Shown here: piece after piece, positions 43,094 to 51,229 of the stretch
Layout: each line of letters begins with the position of its first letter
How positions within the stretch are numbered: the first letter of the stretch is position 1
Source of the DNA: Pigmentiphaga sp. H8
Lineage (GTDB): Bacteria > Pseudomonadota > Gammaproteobacteria > Burkholderiales > Burkholderiaceae_B
Assembly (NCBI RefSeq): GCF_003854895.1
Contig: NZ_CP033966.1
Location: forward strand, 558,001-622,000
Direction of reading: 5' to 3'
Length of the DNA stretch: 64,000 nucleotides
Position numbers and translations under genes: made by a program
The notes under the pieces: generated by a model
Databases searched by the model: none
What the model saw: the letters and a program-made list of their open reading frames with translations, nothing else
What the model was told of the DNA's origin: nothing

Positions 43094-43133
43094 AAAAAAA
43101 GCCGTGGAGGCAACTCCGCGGCTTTTTTGTTTT
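43094..43133 (+). terminator. Strong intrinsic terminator after rpsQ
   Basis: AAAAAAAGCCGTGGAG, loop GCAA, CTCCGCGGCTTTTTTG then TTTT. The stem has one mismatch and both flanks are homopolymeric, so it should work in both directions. It would end the S10 transcript and also the convergent iclR transcript, whose stop is at 43148. Confidence 0.92.
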
Positions 43134-43147
43134 GGAGCTCGGATGGC

Positions 43148-44059
43148 TCAGCTGGCCGGCGGGGGCGCGTCGCCGTTGGACAGGCGTTGTTCGAGTTCGC
43201 CTATGCGCGCCGCATCGGCTTGCAAGCGGGGCACGAGCGCCAGCGCCTGGGCGCGTTCGGCTTCGGTATGGGCGGACAGCAGCAGCAAGCTGCCCATTAC
43301 CTGGCCGTCGGCATGGCGCACCGGGACGGCCAGCGCCAGGATGCGGGGATTGCGCCTGCCCACCGTGGCCACGTAACCCTGCTTGCGGATGGTTGCCAGG
43401 GCACCGCGGAATTCCTGCCAGTCCTGGCCCAATCCCGATTCGGCGATCTCGGCTTGCTTGGCCAGATACAAGGCGCGGATCTGGTGGGGCGCCAGATTGG
43501 CCAGGATGGCTTGAGAACCCGCGCCCTGGAACAAGGGAAAGGCGGACCCACGGCCACGATAGAGCGGCATGCGCTCGCCCTCGTAGGTGATATGGCTGGA
43601 GCCCACCTGGTGGGTGCACAGCACGCGGTCGTTGTACAGGGTGCAGAGCAGCAGCGCCCGGTTGTCGCAGATGTCCGCCATGCCGGCCATGACCGACTTG
43701 CCGGCGTTCAGCAGCGGGTCAGATTGCTGCAGCAGCCTTTCGAGCTCGACGATGCGCGAGCCCAGCGAATAGCGGCCCTTGCCCCGCTGCGCCAGCAGTC
43801 CGCGGTCGCTCAGTTCCTGAAGATACCGGTAGCACGTGGAGCGCCCCACGCCCAGCCGGGCGGCCACTTCGTCTACCTGAACCTGCAGGTTGTCGGCCGT
43901 GAAGAGATCGAGGATGTTCAACAGGCGGCCCACCGCGCTTTCGCCGGTGGCCGGCGGGGCGGTGGCATCGGCCGGGGTGGAAGGGGGCAAGACGGAAGTG
44001 GGGGAACGGGCAGGCATCGGCAAGGGCGGAATCGGCACTTTCCTATGATCGCACAACAT
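43148..44059 (-). CDS. IclR-family transcriptional regulator
   Basis: A 303-residue IclR regulator. The N-terminal winged helix is LLNILDLFTADNLQVQVDEV, then AARLGVGRSTCYRYLQEL. The C-terminal ligand domain contains ITYEGERMPLYRGRGSAFPL. A Pro/Ala-rich lead of about 35 residues precedes the helix-turn-helix. An ATG at 44017 would remove 14 residues of it, but AGAGAAG lies before 44059. It is divergent from the RraA-family gene, with 101 AT-rich bases between, and probably controls it. Confidence 0.93.
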   Translation of the reverse strand: MLCDHRKVPIPPLPMPARSPTSVLPPSTPADATAPPATGESAVGRLLNILDLFTADNLQVQVDEVAARLGVGRSTCYRYLQELSDRGLLAQRGKGRYSLGSRIVELERLLQQSDPLLNAGKSVMAGMADICDNRALLLCTLYNDRVLCTHQVGSSHITYEGERMPLYRGRGSAFPLFQGAGSQAILANLAPHQIRALYLAKQAEIAESGLGQDWQEFRGALATIRKQGYVATVGRRNPRILALAVPVRHADGQVMGSLLLLSAHTEAERAQALALVPRLQADAARIGELEQRLSNGDAPPPAS

Positions 44060-44100
44060 GGCACTTCTCTGTAATTTCGGGAAAATAAATAATTCTCTTT

Positions 44101-44129
44101 TTGACGGAAAAATTTATTTCTCTTAATAT
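44101..44129 (+). promoter_or_regulatory. Sigma-70-type promoter of the RraA-family gene
   Basis: TTGACG at 44101-44106, a 17-base spacer and TAATAT at 44124-44129. AT-rich direct repeats (AATAATTCTCTTT near 44087, TTTATTTCTCTTA near 44113) overlap it and may be IclR sites. Confidence 0.7.
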
Positions 44130-44160
44130 GCGAAAAAATTATCCGACGAAAGGAAGCGTC

Positions 44161-44949
44161 ATGAGCCGAGAGGAAGTGCTGAAGGACTACGAGGAATACC
44201 GGAGCCAGGGCCGGATCTGGGGCCAGGTGCCGGTCGAGCGCATCACCCGCATCAAATTTCCGCGCGTCTCGCGGGCGGTCGTGGAGCGTTACCTGGCGCT
44301 GCCGGACCTGACCACCACCGTGTCCGACCTGCTGGACGGCTTCGGGGTAAGCGGCGTGGTGGCCGCCTCGCACATCAAACCGCTGCAAAGCGGCAGGAAG
44401 ATCGTGGGCCACGCCGTCACCCTGCGCTCCATGCCCGAGCGCAAGACGCCCACTCAGGGCTACCTGGACAAGGAGCCCATCAAAATGTCCACGCGCGAGA
44501 TCTACTACCTGTCCGAGCCGGGCGACGTGCTGGTGGCCGACTTCGGCGGTGATCTGAACGTCTCGAACATGGGCGGGCAATCGGCGCTGGTGGCCAAGAC
44601 TCACGGGTTCGCGGGCGCGATCGTCAACGGCGCGGTGCGCGACCTGCCGGCCATCCGCGAGATCGACTACCCGGTATGGGCCGCGGGCGTGACGCCCATC
44701 ACCGGCAAGTTCAGGATGGAGGCCATGGAGATCAACGGACCGGTGCGCGTGCACGACGTCGTGGTCTATCCGGGCGACCTGATCGTGGCCGACGATTCGG
44801 GCATCTGCGTGGTGCCGGCCCAGTTCATCGAACCGTTGATCGACGAAGCCGAGAAGGTCGGCGGCGCCGAGGACCAGATGCGGGAGCTGATCGTGTCCAA
44901 GGCGCCCATTTCCGAACTGCGCCCCTTGTTCCGCAAGCGCTACGACTGA
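44161..44949 (+). CDS. RraA-family protein (possible 4-hydroxy-4-methyl-2-oxoglutarate-type aldolase)
   Basis: A 262-residue member of the RraA/HMG aldolase family, once mislabelled as dimethylmenaquinone methyltransferase. The core is GDVLVADFGGDLNVSNMGGQ and GAIVNGAVRDLPAIRE, where Arg and Asp of VRD bind substrate and metal. The ATG at 44161 follows AAGGAAG; an upstream TTG lies inside the promoter. Relatives cleave 4-carboxy-4-hydroxy-2-oxoadipate or decarboxylate oxaloacetate; others bind RNase E, which needs no active site. It is operonic with a Bug gene and next to iclR, so catabolism is more likely. Confidence 0.88.
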   Translation: MSREEVLKDYEEYRSQGRIWGQVPVERITRIKFPRVSRAVVERYLALPDLTTTVSDLLDGFGVSGVVAASHIKPLQSGRKIVGHAVTLRSMPERKTPTQGYLDKEPIKMSTREIYYLSEPGDVLVADFGGDLNVSNMGGQSALVAKTHGFAGAIVNGAVRDLPAIREIDYPVWAAGVTPITGKFRMEAMEINGPVRVHDVVVYPGDLIVADDSGICVVPAQFIEPLIDEAEKVGGAEDQMRELIVSKAPISELRPLFRKRYD

Positions 44950-44960
44950 CCGCGACCATC

Positions 44961-44983
44961 GGGACGGCCGCGTGGGCCGTCCC
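44961..44983 (+). repeat. Perfect hairpin between the RraA-family and bug genes
   Basis: GGGACGGCC and GGCCGTCCC pair perfectly over a 5-base loop. There is no T-run. It may slow decay or reduce transcription into the bug gene. Confidence 0.5.
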
Positions 44984-45005
44984 AGGACAAGAACAGGAGA
45001 CTTTC

Positions 45006-45971
45006 ATGCATCGCTTGCGTATTCTTGCGCCGCTGCTGCTGGCGGCGCCGTGGTCCATGGCGCTTGCTCAGCCTTTTCCCTCGGCCCCGGTCAAGCTGGT
45101 GGTGCCGTTCGCGCCGGCGGGCGGCACGGATGCCGTGGCCCGCGCGGTGGCGCAGTCGCTCGGCAAGCAGCTGGGACAGCCGGTCATCGTCGAGAACCGG
45201 CCGGGCGCGGCTGGGGCGCTGGGGTCGCTGGCCGTGGTGCGGGCACCGGCCGACGGCTATACCCTCTTGCTGGGCAGCAATGGCCCCATCGCCATCAGTC
45301 CCAGCCTGGATCCCAAGCTTCCCTACGACCCCGCGCGCGACCTGCGCCCGGTGGCAGCGGTGGCCGCGGTGCCGTTCATGCTGGTGGCGAACCGCAACCT
45401 GCCGGCCAATGACGTGAAGGGGCTGGTGGAGCTGGCCCGGCGCAAGCCCGGGGCCATCAACTTCGCCTCACCCGGCACGGGCACGACCAACCATCTGGTG
45501 GGAGAGCTGCTCAAGACGATGGCCAAGGTGGAGATGGTCCACATTCCCTACAAGGGCGCTTCGCCGGCGATGAACGACGTCGCCAGCGGCGTGGTGCAGT
45601 TCATGTCGGGCGACATCAACACCTTGCTGCCCATGATCCAGGGCGGCCGGCTCAAGCCCCTGGCGGTCACGGGCGCCGCGCGCAGCAGCCTGGTGCCCGA
45701 CGTGCCCACGGTGGCCGAGAGCGGCATCGCGGGTTTCGAGGCCACCGGCTGGTTCGGCCTGTTTGCGCCGGCCGCGACGCCGGGCCCCGTGGTGGACCGG
45801 CTGGCCGCCGCCGTCGCCGCGGCGCTGAAGGATCCGGAGGTGGATGAGCGCATCAAGGCCTTGGGGGGCGCGCCGCTGGCACTGTCGGGCGATGCCTTCG
45901 GCGCCTACGCGGCCAAGGAACGCGCCAAGTGGAAGCAGGTCATCGACGCCCACCAGATCAAGCCCGACTAG
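45006..45971 (+). CDS. Bug family (TctC-type) periplasmic solute-binding protein
   Basis: A 321-residue exported binding protein. Signal MHRLRILAPLLLAAPWSMA, cleavage near ALA-QPF. Family segments are VKLVVPFAPAGGTDAVAR, ENRPGAAGALG, HIPYKGASPAM and PTVAESGIAGFEATGW. AGGAG precedes the ATG. It is the third Bug gene in the window, again without TctAB. Position after the RraA-family gene suggests that it binds the acid that this enzyme acts on or derives from. It converges on bglX with a 33-base gap containing GGGCGGCCGCCC. Confidence 0.94.
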   Translation: MHRLRILAPLLLAAPWSMALAQPFPSAPVKLVVPFAPAGGTDAVARAVAQSLGKQLGQPVIVENRPGAAGALGSLAVVRAPADGYTLLLGSNGPIAISPSLDPKLPYDPARDLRPVAAVAAVPFMLVANRNLPANDVKGLVELARRKPGAINFASPGTGTTNHLVGELLKTMAKVEMVHIPYKGASPAMNDVASGVVQFMSGDINTLLPMIQGGRLKPLAVTGAARSSLVPDVPTVAESGIAGFEATGWFGLFAPAATPGPVVDRLAAAVAAALKDPEVDERIKALGGAPLALSGDAFGAYAAKERAKWKQVIDAHQIKPD

Positions 45972-46004
45972 CGGGCGGCCGCCCGGCGGGGCGGCTCGCC
46001 TGCG

Positions 46005-48299
46005 TCAGCGCAGCGCGAAGCCTGCGCGCTTGACGTCCTGGGAGTCCAGTCCGATCTGGACCTCGAAGTCTCCGGGTTCCGCGACGTACTGGAGGCGGGC
46101 ATCGTAGAACTTCAGGTCGTCCTCGTCGATCTCGAAGCGCACGGTGCGCATCTCGCCCGGGTCCAGCGCGACGCGCTGGAAATCCCGCAGTTCCTTCACC
46201 GGCCGCACGACCGAGGCGGCCGCGTCGTGGATGTATAGCTGCACCACCGTCTCGCCGCGCCGCGTGCCGGTGTTCTTCAGGTTGACCTGGGCTCCGAGCT
46301 TGCCGCCCCGGGCCATCGTGGCGCCGTCCAGCACGACGTCCGACAGGCTGAAATCGGTGTAGCTCAGGCCGTACCCGAACGGGTAGAGCGGTCCGTTCTT
46401 TTCCTCGAAGTACTGCGAGGTGTAGTTGCCCGGCTTGCCTTCGACGAAGGGCCGGCCCACGCGGGGATGGTTGTAGTAGGTCGGGATCTGGCCGATCGAG
46501 CGGGGGAAGGAGATGGGCAGCTTGCCGGCCGGGTTGTAGTCGCCGAACACGACGTCGGCGATGGCGTGGCCGCCCTCGGAGCCGCTGTACCAGGTCTCGA
46601 GCAGGGCGTCGGCGTTGGCGCTTTCCCATTGCAGGTCCAGCGGCCGGCCGTTCATCAGCACCAGCACCAGCGGCTTGCCCGTGGCCTTGAGCGCATGCAG
46701 CAGCGCGCGCTGGCTGGTGGGGATGTCCAGGCGGGTGCGGCTGGACGATTCGTGCGACATGCCGCGCGATTCGCCCACCGCGGCGACGATGACGTCGGCT
46801 TGCCGGGCGATGCGGGCGGCCTCGGCGATCATGTCGGCGGGCGGCCGCGGGTCCTGGAAGACTTCCTTGTGGTCCCAGTTCAGGAAGTTCAGGTAGTCGA
46901 CCATGCGCGCATCGTCGGTGACGTTGGCTCCGCGCGCGTACAGCAGGCGGCCCTGGCCGCGCATCGCTTCTTCCATGCCTCGCCGCAGCGTGACCGACGA
47001 CTCGCTCTTGCCGGCCGCCGACCAGCTGCCCATCATGTCCAGCGGCGAATCGGCCAGCGGGCCCACCAGCGCGACGGTGGCCGTCCTGGCCAGGGGCAGC
47101 GTCCGGTTGCGGTTCTCCAGCAGGACCAGCGACTTGCGCGCCACCTCGCGCGCGTCGGCGCGGTGCATGCGGCTTTCGGCATAAAGATCGGGCGGATCGT
47201 CGGCCGCGGCGCCGATGCGCAGGTAGGGATCGTGGAACAGGCCCATGTCGTACTTGGCGCCCAGCACGTTGCGCACCGAGCGGTCGATCTCGGCCACGGT
47301 GACCTCGCCCGACTTCACCAGGCCCGGCAGTTCCTGGAGATACAGCGTATCGGCCATGCTCATGTCCACGCCCGCCTTGATTGCTAGCCGCGCGGCTTCG
47401 CGGTCGTCGCGCGCCACGCCATGGCGGACCAGTTCGGTGATGGCGCCGTGGTCGCTGATGGCGATGCCGCGAAAGCCCCAATCCTTGCGCAGCAGGTCCT
47501 GCAGCAGCCAGGTGTTGGCGCTGGCGGGGATGCCGTTGATGGAGTTCAGCGCCACCATCACGCCGCCGGCGCCGGCGTCGATGGCCGCGCGGTAGGGGGG
47601 CAGGTAGTCCTGGTACATGCGCAGCGGGCTCATGTCGACCACGTTGTAGTCGCGGCCGCCTTCGACCGCGCCGTACAGCGCGAAGTGCTTGACGCTGGCC
47701 ATGATGCTGTCGGCGCGCGCCGGCGATGGGCCCTGGTAGCCCTTGACGGTGGCCCGCGCGATGCGCGAGACGAGGTAGGGGTCTTCGCCGAAACCTTCCG
47801 AGGTGCGGCCCCAGCGCGGATCGCGCGAGATGTCCACCATGGGCGCGAAAGTCATGTCCAGGCTGTCGGCGGCGGCCTCGATGGCGGACACGCGCGCGGC
47901 GCGTTCGATGCCGTCCATGTCCCAGCTCGACGCCAGGCCCAGGCCGATGGGGAAGATGGTCCGGTGGCCGTGCACGACGTCGTAGGCGAAAAACAGCGGG
48001 ATCCGGAGCCGGCTGTTCCTGGCCGCGGCATCCTGCATCATGCGGTTGTCGACGTGGACCACCGAATTGAACGTGCCGCCGATGCGGCCGGCGGCGATTT
48101 CCTTGGCGATCTTCTCGCGCGGCATGTCGGGGCCTATGCTGATCAGGCGCAGTTGGCCGATCTTCTCGTCCAGCGTCATCTGCGACATCAGGTCGGCGAT
48201 GAAGGCCTCCTTGTCGTTCAGCAGCGCCGGATTGGCCGCGGCGTGGGCGCCGCAGGCGAGCAGGAAGCCGCACAGGCCCAGGGCTAGCCGTCTTGCCAT
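46005..48299 (-). CDS. bglX: Periplasmic beta-glucosidase, glycoside hydrolase family 3
   Basis: A 764-residue BglX-type enzyme exported by a signal peptide (MARRLALGLCGFLLACGAHA). The GH3 N-terminal barrel includes the nucleophile Asp in AISDHGAI at about residue 280. The second domain has FGYGLSYTDF, and a C-terminal fibronectin-III-like domain ends the protein. The start at 48299 places the signal at the N terminus; the longer frame does not. It probably releases glucose from beta-linked oligosaccharides in the periplasm. It is divergent from opgG, a periplasmic glucan gene, so the natural substrate may be beta-1,2-glucan fragments; that is inference. Confidence 0.95.
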   Translation of the reverse strand: MARRLALGLCGFLLACGAHAAANPALLNDKEAFIADLMSQMTLDEKIGQLRLISIGPDMPREKIAKEIAAGRIGGTFNSVVHVDNRMMQDAAARNSRLRIPLFFAYDVVHGHRTIFPIGLGLASSWDMDGIERAARVSAIEAAADSLDMTFAPMVDISRDPRWGRTSEGFGEDPYLVSRIARATVKGYQGPSPARADSIMASVKHFALYGAVEGGRDYNVVDMSPLRMYQDYLPPYRAAIDAGAGGVMVALNSINGIPASANTWLLQDLLRKDWGFRGIAISDHGAITELVRHGVARDDREAARLAIKAGVDMSMADTLYLQELPGLVKSGEVTVAEIDRSVRNVLGAKYDMGLFHDPYLRIGAAADDPPDLYAESRMHRADAREVARKSLVLLENRNRTLPLARTATVALVGPLADSPLDMMGSWSAAGKSESSVTLRRGMEEAMRGQGRLLYARGANVTDDARMVDYLNFLNWDHKEVFQDPRPPADMIAEAARIARQADVIVAAVGESRGMSHESSSRTRLDIPTSQRALLHALKATGKPLVLVLMNGRPLDLQWESANADALLETWYSGSEGGHAIADVVFGDYNPAGKLPISFPRSIGQIPTYYNHPRVGRPFVEGKPGNYTSQYFEEKNGPLYPFGYGLSYTDFSLSDVVLDGATMARGGKLGAQVNLKNTGTRRGETVVQLYIHDAAASVVRPVKELRDFQRVALDPGEMRTVRFEIDEDDLKFYDARLQYVAEPGDFEVQIGLDSQDVKRAGFALR

Positions 48300-48647
48300 C
48301 GACCTGCCTGCGGCGCCGGCGGTGGGGCGGGCGAGGGAAAGATTGCGGGGAAGGCGGAATCGGTGGGAAGAGCTTGGCGCCAAGTGGTCGTCCTCCATGG
48401 GGCGGGGTCGTCCGATTGTACGGGTGCACGGCGCGATTCTGCGCCCGCGCGCCCTGGCGCGGCGCCTGGCTGTGATACTTTCCGTTTCGCCCGCGCCGCG
48501 TGGCGGCGGAGCGCGGGCGGTGACGCGCCAGACGGCTTGTTACAACCGCGTCCGTCCGGGCTGCCGGGATCAAGGAATCATCAGGCCTCGTGGCGGTCGT
48601 AACCCGACTCGGGGTTTCATCGACCACATCGTTCCAGGGAGAAACTA
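48300..48647. other. bglX-opgG divergent intergenic region (348 bases)
   Basis: No gene is supported here. The region should hold both divergent promoters. AGGGAG before the opgG GTG is clear; I found no convincing -35/-10 pair and no strong palindrome. Confidence 0.5.
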
Positions 48648-50228
48648 GTGGGTTTTGCAGACGTAGCCACCTTCGCGCGCAACAGGTTCGCGCCTGTCTC
48701 GCTCGGGATCGCCACGGTCTTGTTGTCCTTGCTGGGCGCGGCCGCGGCACACGCCTTTTCGCTCGACGACGTGACGGCGCGCGCCAGGACGCTCGCCGAC
48801 CGGGCCTACCAGGCACCGGTCAGCAACCTGCCGCCGGCCTTCAGCAAGATGCAGTTCGCCGACTATCTGCGCATCCAGCCGCGCCGCGACCAGTTCGAGT
48901 GGCACGACCGCGACACGCCGTTCAGGCTGGCGTTCTACCACCAGGGCATGCATTTCTCCACACCGGTCGGCATCAACGAGGTGGTCGACGGCCAGGTCCA
49001 CGAGATCAAGTACGACCCCGCCAAGTTCGATTTCGGCGGCATGTCCTTCGATGCGGACACGACGCGCAACCTGGGCTACGCGGGCTTTCGCGTGCTCTAT
49101 CCCATCAATCGCGACGGCGTGCACGACGAGATCATGAGCATGCTGGGCGCGAGCTATTTCCGCGTGATCGGCAAGGGCCAGGTGTACGGCCTGTCGGCGC
49201 GCGGACTGGCGCTGGACACCGCGTGGAAGGACGGCATGGCCGAGGAGTTCCCGCGCTTTCGCGAGTTCTGGATCGAGCGGCCCAAGCCCCAGGACCGCTT
49301 CCTGGTGATCTACGCCCTGATGGATTCGCCGCGCGCCACCGGCGCCTATCGCTTCGTGCTGCGTCCGGGCGAGGATGCCGTGCTGGATGTCGAGTCGCGC
49401 GTGTTCCTGCGCGGCCAGATCAACAAGCTGGGCGTCGCGCCGCTGACCAGCATGTTCCTGTACGGCCCGAACCAGGGCGTGCGGGGCAACAACTTCCGTC
49501 CGGCGCTGCACGACTCCAACGGCCTGGCTATCCACACCGGCAGCGGCGAGTGGCTGTGGCGCCCCCTGAACAACCCGCCCACGCTGTCGGTCAGTTCCTT
49601 CCAGGTGGCCGATCCCAAGGGCTTCGGCCTGCTGCAGCGGGGGCACGAGTTCTCGCGCTACGAGGACCTGGCCGACCGCTACGACCTGCGCCCCAGCGCC
49701 TGGATAGAGCCCAAGGGGAACTGGGGGCCGGGCAAGGTGGAGCTGGTCGAGATCCCGACGGCGGACGAGACCAATGACAACATCGTCGCGTTCTGGACGC
49801 CCGACGTGCTGCCGCCCAAGGGCCAGCCCATGCGCCACGATTACCGCATCCACTGGACGATGGACGAGCCCGCGCTGATCAAGAAGGACGTGGGCTGGGT
49901 CAAGCAGACCCTGCGTACCGACGGCGAGATCCGCCAGGCCAACCTGATCCGCCACCTGGACGGCAGCACGGCCCTGATCGTCGACTTCGAGGGGCCGGTG
50001 CTGGCGCGGCTCTCGCCCGACGCCCCGGTGGGGGCCGAAGTCAGCGTGGGCGACAACGCCGAGCTGATGGAAAACGTCCTGCAGCGCAACCCCGCCATCC
50101 AGGGCTGGCGCCTGACGCTGCGGGTCAAGGTCAAGGATCCGAAACGGCCGGTCGAGATGCGGGCCGCGCTGGTCGAGGGCAAGCGCGCGCTGACCGAGAC
50201 CTGGAGCTATCAGCTGCCGGCGCGGTAA
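48648..50228 (+). CDS. opgG: Glucans biosynthesis protein G (osmoregulated periplasmic glucans)
   Basis: A 526-residue OpgG/MdoG protein. It begins with GTG at 48648 after AGGGAG. The Sec signal contains a hydrophobic stretch IATVLLSLLGAAAAHA; there is no twin-arginine, so OpgG rather than OpgD. Family segments are KYDPAKFDFGG, SMLGASYFRVIGKGQVYGLS and EEFPRFREFWIERP. OpgG helps to make the branched beta-glucans of the periplasm; related OpgD has been found to be a beta-1,2-glucanase (GH186). The synthase gene opgH, usually next door, is not in the window. Confidence 0.95.
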   Translation: MGFADVATFARNRFAPVSLGIATVLLSLLGAAAAHAFSLDDVTARARTLADRAYQAPVSNLPPAFSKMQFADYLRIQPRRDQFEWHDRDTPFRLAFYHQGMHFSTPVGINEVVDGQVHEIKYDPAKFDFGGMSFDADTTRNLGYAGFRVLYPINRDGVHDEIMSMLGASYFRVIGKGQVYGLSARGLALDTAWKDGMAEEFPRFREFWIERPKPQDRFLVIYALMDSPRATGAYRFVLRPGEDAVLDVESRVFLRGQINKLGVAPLTSMFLYGPNQGVRGNNFRPALHDSNGLAIHTGSGEWLWRPLNNPPTLSVSSFQVADPKGFGLLQRGHEFSRYEDLADRYDLRPSAWIEPKGNWGPGKVELVEIPTADETNDNIVAFWTPDVLPPKGQPMRHDYRIHWTMDEPALIKKDVGWVKQTLRTDGEIRQANLIRHLDGSTALIVDFEGPVLARLSPDAPVGAEVSVGDNAELMENVLQRNPAIQGWRLTLRVKVKDPKRPVEMRAALVEGKRALTETWSYQLPAR

Positions 50229-50268
50229 TCTGGAGGGTCCGCAAGCCGAGTTTCCCGACGGACCCACC

Positions 50269-51219
50269 ATGATCATCAAGAACCAGGAAGACGTCACCCG
50301 CGCGGTGCTGGCCGAGGCCGCCCGCGCGCCCGATGCGCGTTTCCGCGAAATCCTGTCGGCGGGTATCCGCCATCTGCATGCCTTCGCGCGCGAGGCGCGG
50401 CTGACCGAGGCGGAGTTCCACCAGCTGTGCGGCGTGATCGCGCGGCTGGGGCAGGCGACCACCGCCTCGCACAACGAGGTGGTGCTGGCCGCCGGTTCGC
50501 TGGGGCTGTCTTCGCTGGTCTGCCTGCTCAACAACGGCGACAACGGACAGACCGAGACCACCGCCAATCTGATGGGGCCGTTCTGGCGCATGGGCTCGCC
50601 GCAGACGCCCAACGGCGGCTCCATCGTGCGGTCCCCCACACCGGGCGATCCGGTATTCGTCCAGGCCTGGGTGCGCGACCGCGAGGGCCGGCCGGTCCAG
50701 GGCGCCGAGGTCGACGTCTGGCACAGTTCGACCGAGGGCTTCTACGAGAACCAGGACCCATCGCAGGGCGACATGAACCTGCGCGGCAAGTTCACCACCG
50801 ACGGCGACGGCCGCATCGCGTTCCGCAGCATCAAGCCCGCCGGCTATCCGATCCCGGTGACCGGGCCCGTGGGCGAGCTGATCCAGGCCCAGGGCCGGCA
50901 CAACATGCGCCCGGCCCACATCCACTTCATGATCCACAAGCCCGGCTTCAAGACCCAGTTCTCGCAGGTCTATTCCAGCGACGATCCCAACCTGGAGACC
51001 GACGTGCAGTTCGGCGTCACGCAGGCGCTGGTGGGGCGATACGTACTGCACGACAGCGCCGCCGAGCCCGCGCCCGACCCCGAACTGCGGGGCAGGTGGT
51101 ATTCGATGGACCACCACTTCGTGATCGAGCCCGGCGAGGCCCGGCTGCCCCGGCCGCCCATCACCGGCAAGGCGGACGGCGAGCGGCCCGTCCTGACCGT
51201 GCTGTCGCGGCATCCTTGA
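50269..51219 (+). CDS. Intradiol ring-cleavage dioxygenase (catechol/hydroxyquinol 1,2-dioxygenase type)
   Basis: A 316-residue iron(III) dioxygenase. Candidate ligands are Tyr in EGFYENQDP, Tyr in PAGYPIPVTGP and two His in RPAHIHFMIH. The N-terminal helical linker domain and the LMGPFWRMG segment match hydroxyquinol and catechol 1,2-dioxygenases. It would open a catechol ortho to the hydroxyls, giving a muconate or maleylacetate. No muconate cycloisomerase or maleylacetate reductase is adjacent, so it stands alone. It starts 40 bases after opgG on the same strand and converges on the MFS gene with a 10-base gap. Confidence 0.92.
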   Translation: MIIKNQEDVTRAVLAEAARAPDARFREILSAGIRHLHAFAREARLTEAEFHQLCGVIARLGQATTASHNEVVLAAGSLGLSSLVCLLNNGDNGQTETTANLMGPFWRMGSPQTPNGGSIVRSPTPGDPVFVQAWVRDREGRPVQGAEVDVWHSSTEGFYENQDPSQGDMNLRGKFTTDGDGRIAFRSIKPAGYPIPVTGPVGELIQAQGRHNMRPAHIHFMIHKPGFKTQFSQVYSSDDPNLETDVQFGVTQALVGRYVLHDSAAEPAPDPELRGRWYSMDHHFVIEPGEARLPRPPITGKADGERPVLTVLSRHP

Positions 51220-51229
51220 CGGGCATGCT

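Noticed and set aside
45973..45984. GGGCGGCCGCCC as terminator between bug and bglX
   Set aside because: Only a 12-base palindrome with no loop or T-run; such GC palindromes are common in this DNA.
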